DNA of 64,000 nt from Anaerolineaceae bacterium (GTDB taxonomy: Bacteria; Chloroflexota; Anaerolineae; Aggregatilineales; Phototrophicaceae): NCBI GenBank assembly GCA_007693385.1, contig REDR01000123.1, forward strand, positions 62,001 through 126,000. The letters are read 5' to 3'. Within the stretch, counting starts at the first letter, position 1. Every line of letters starts with the position of its first letter. A model generated the notes under the pieces. It ran no database searches. It was not told the origin of the DNA and saw only the letters and a program-made list of their open reading frames with translations. Shown here piece by piece: positions 61,781 to 64,000 of the stretch. A program made the position numbers and the translations under genes.

Positions 61781-61893
61781 AGTGTTTGCTTCGTTTTCAA
61801 CGTTCAGGATGTTTTGAACATAACGATACGGACGCTTGATGAGCAAGCGATGAAATACGCACTAACGCCGTTATAGCGTGTCATTCATTCAAC

Positions 61894-62352
61894 CTACGTG
61901 ACGGCTAAGCGCGTGCGTAGATGTCGGTAAAAGAACAGGATGCGAAGCGGGATACCGTCGAAAGCTAGTCGCGTTAGCAATCCCTTTATGCCGGGCTGGT
62001 GGCTGATGGTCACGCGGTCAATCAACGCGACGCCGTTCTCGGTTGGCTCGAAGATGTGTTCGTGTCGCCAGTAGGCTAACGGCCCCTTGACCATCAGATC
62101 AGCAAAGGAATGTTCCGTCGGCCCTTCTTCGTGGCGGGCAATCCAGCGTATCGGGATGAAAGCAAACCATAACGTGAACTCAATTTCGCCTTCGTTCAAC
62201 GATGTGCGATCATCGCGGTGTAACTGCATGAAGATGGGTGGCGGGGACAGCTTGCCCAATGCACGCGGGTCTTCATGAAAGTCGATCATCTTCTCAAGTG
62301 ATGTATTCATCACGGTACGTTTCTGGTAGGTGTGGGTTTTTGGTTTGGTCAT
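61894..62352 (-). CDS. SRPBCC-superfamily (START/cyclase-like) protein
   Basis: EFTLWFAFIPIRWIARHEEGP...GPLAYWRHEHIFEPTENGVALIDRVTI. Confidence 0.75.
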   Translation of the reverse strand: MTKPKTHTYQKRTVMNTSLEKMIDFHEDPRALGKLSPPPIFMQLHRDDRTSLNEGEIEFTLWFAFIPIRWIARHEEGPTEHSFADLMVKGPLAYWRHEHIFEPTENGVALIDRVTISHQPGIKGLLTRLAFDGIPLRILFFYRHLRTRLAVT

Positions 62353-62542
62353 CTTCGTCAGCTCCCATTATCAAATGGCCTTATCTTGTCATGCAGACCT
62401 GAGTGCATCATTAAGTTGTGCATAACAAAGCATTGCACAAGCGCGGCGTAACGCTTATCATTGTGCTTTAATCGCCACATGCTCAGATCATGTCTTTGAT
62501 GAAAAAGATAACGCTGACAACAATTGAACTGATGTAAAATCA

Positions 62543-62575
62543 CGCGGCCTATTTCATCGCTTGGGATAGGCCGCG
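62543..62575 (+). promoter_or_regulatory. Terminator-like hairpin in purL leader
   Basis: Perfect CGCGGCCTAT / ATAGGCCGCG stem followed by TTTATTTTG, 20 nt before the purL GTG. Confidence 0.55.
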
Positions 62576-62596
62576 TTTATTTTGTGGAGTCGAGAT

Positions 62597-64000
62597 GTGA
62601 CAACCTATCGCATAGAAGTCTGGTCGAAAACAGGACAACGGCACCGTCGGGATGATGTTGATTATCTGCCGGTGAAATTGTATTTTTTACGTGGGGCGCT
62701 CACTGTGCGCGATGTTCAGCGCTTATGTGGCGCGATTCTAGCTGATCCGGTGGTAGAAGATTACAGCGTGGATATGGTCTACCGTCCGGATGATGTCGTT
62801 CATACCGTCGATGTGACGTTCCTGCCCGGCGTCACCGATTCTGTCGCGGAGAATTTGCTGAAAGCCGCACAGGTAATGGGCATCCATACGCTGGATCAAG
62901 CGGCGTCCGGTCAGCGCTTTTTACTGTACCGACAACGCGACGATCTCGATAAACTGGCGGTCAGCGTATTCTCGAACCCATTGATTCAACGCCATAGCAT
63001 TGACCAGCCGATTAACGCGCCATTCGTTGAAGCGGGGACGGCTACCGACCACGTAGACATCATCGCGCTGTGTGATGCCGACGACGAGCGCTTGCTGGCA
63101 ATTAGTCAGGAGCGCCGCCTATCGCTCGACCTGAACGAGATGCGGGCGATTCGTGATTATTTTCACGGCGAAGAGCGCGAACCAACGGACGCTGAATTAG
63201 AGATGTTGGCGCAAACATGGAGCGAGCATTGCGTACACAAGACATTCAAAGCCCGCATCACTTATGAGGGGCCAGCACACGGCGCGGAGGCTAACGCCAC
63301 AGCGCAAACCCAGCAAATTGACGGCCTGCTGAATACTTACATTCGTGCCGCTACCGAGCATGTCGCTAAAGATTGGGTGCGCTCCGCTTTTGTGGATAAT
63401 GCCGGCATCGTACGCTTCGATGATGGTTATGATCTAGCGTTCAAAGTAGAGACGCACAACCGCCCCTCAGCTTTAGAGCCGTTCGGCGGTGCAAATACCG
63501 GCGCGGGCGGCGTCATCCGTGACGTGCTGGGCGTCTCCGCGAAGCCGATAGCCAACACGGATATTCTGTTCTTCGGCCACCCGGATACCGAAAAAGTCCC
63601 TGACGGCGTGCTACATCCGCGCCGCGTGGCGGAGGGCGTCGTCGCTGGCATAGAAGATTACGGCAATAAGATGGGGATACCAACCGTCAACGGCGGCATC
63701 TGCTACGATGCTGGTTACGTGTCAAACCCGCTTGTTTTCTGCGGATGTCTGGGCATTCTGCCGCACGGGACGCACCGCACGCAGGCGCGAGACGGTGACT
63801 TGATCGTGGTGATCGGCGGGCGCACCGGACGCGACGGGCTACGCGGGGCAACATTCAGCAGTATGCAGATGGATTCGCAGACCGGCCAACTATCCGGCGG
63901 CGCGGTGCAGATCGGCCATCCGATACACGAGAAGCAGGTGCTAGAAGTCGTCTTGCGGGCACGGGACGCCGAACTTTACAACGCCATCACCGATTGCGGT
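62597..64000 (+). CDS. purL: Phosphoribosylformylglycinamidine synthase PurL with PurS-like N-terminus (partial, runs off window)
   Basis: My reading from GTG 62597: MTTYRIEVWSKTGQRHRRDDVDYLPVK...LAQTWSEHCVHKTFKARI...KVETHNRPSALEPFGGANTGAGGVIRDVLG. Confidence 0.93.
   Translation, partial: MTTYRIEVWSKTGQRHRRDDVDYLPVKLYFLRGALTVRDVQRLCGAILADPVVEDYSVDMVYRPDDVVHTVDVTFLPGVTDSVAENLLKAAQVMGIHTLDQAASGQRFLLYRQRDDLDKLAVSVFSNPLIQRHSIDQPINAPFVEAGTATDHVDIIALCDADDERLLAISQERRLSLDLNEMRAIRDYFHGEEREPTDAELEMLAQTWSEHCVHKTFKARITYEGPAHGAEANATAQTQQIDGLLNTYIRAATEHVAKDWVRSAFVDNAGIVRFDDGYDLAFKVETHNRPSALEPFGGANTGAGGVIRDVLGVSAKPIANTDILFFGHPDTEKVPDGVLHPRRVAEGVVAGIEDYGNKMGIPTVNGGICYDAGYVSNPLVFCGCLGILPHGTHRTQARDGDLIVVIGGRTGRDGLRGATFSSMQMDSQTGQLSGGAVQIGHPIHEKQVLEVVLRARDAELYNAITDCG

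Overview
The window is about 64 kb of a densely coded, moderately GC-rich bacterial chromosome. Gene content and order suggest a Chloroflexota/Anaerolineae-like organism, but this is inference, not a database result. Recognisable modules, left to right: a PAS histidine kinase (truncated); a ferric-reductase-like flavohaem protein, a 30-aa membrane ORF and a pentahaem c-type cytochrome, facing a haem ABC importer (hmuTUV-like); PNP; a YugP-type protease; fabF/fabH; proC; a split ATP synthase operon (atpAGDC only); an MreB-like gene; rex; tRNA-Leu(TAG); tig-clpP-clpX; nudix; rplS; murI; two-component proteins; several multidomain secreted enzymes; a divergent ClpA/B-like ATPase; a phosphohexomutase; purK-purE; a carotenoid/photolyase cluster; and the 5' part of purL. 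The most notable finding is a gene the ORF track truncates. At 57252-57797 (-), an in-frame TGA lies in a thioredoxin-fold redox motif (FLRHFG-U-PFCREW). It is followed at the right distance by a two-stem hairpin matching bacterial SECIS rules. I interpret this as a selenocysteine-containing peroxiredoxin-like protein inside a photoprotection cluster. Other notable items are several domain fusions (alpha/beta hydrolase-glutaminyl cyclase, esterase-CapA, HmuT-fasciclin-like), a Clp ATPase with a degenerate D1 site, leader hairpins upstream of rplS and purL, and a hairpin between the Shine-Dalgarno and the start codon of clpP.
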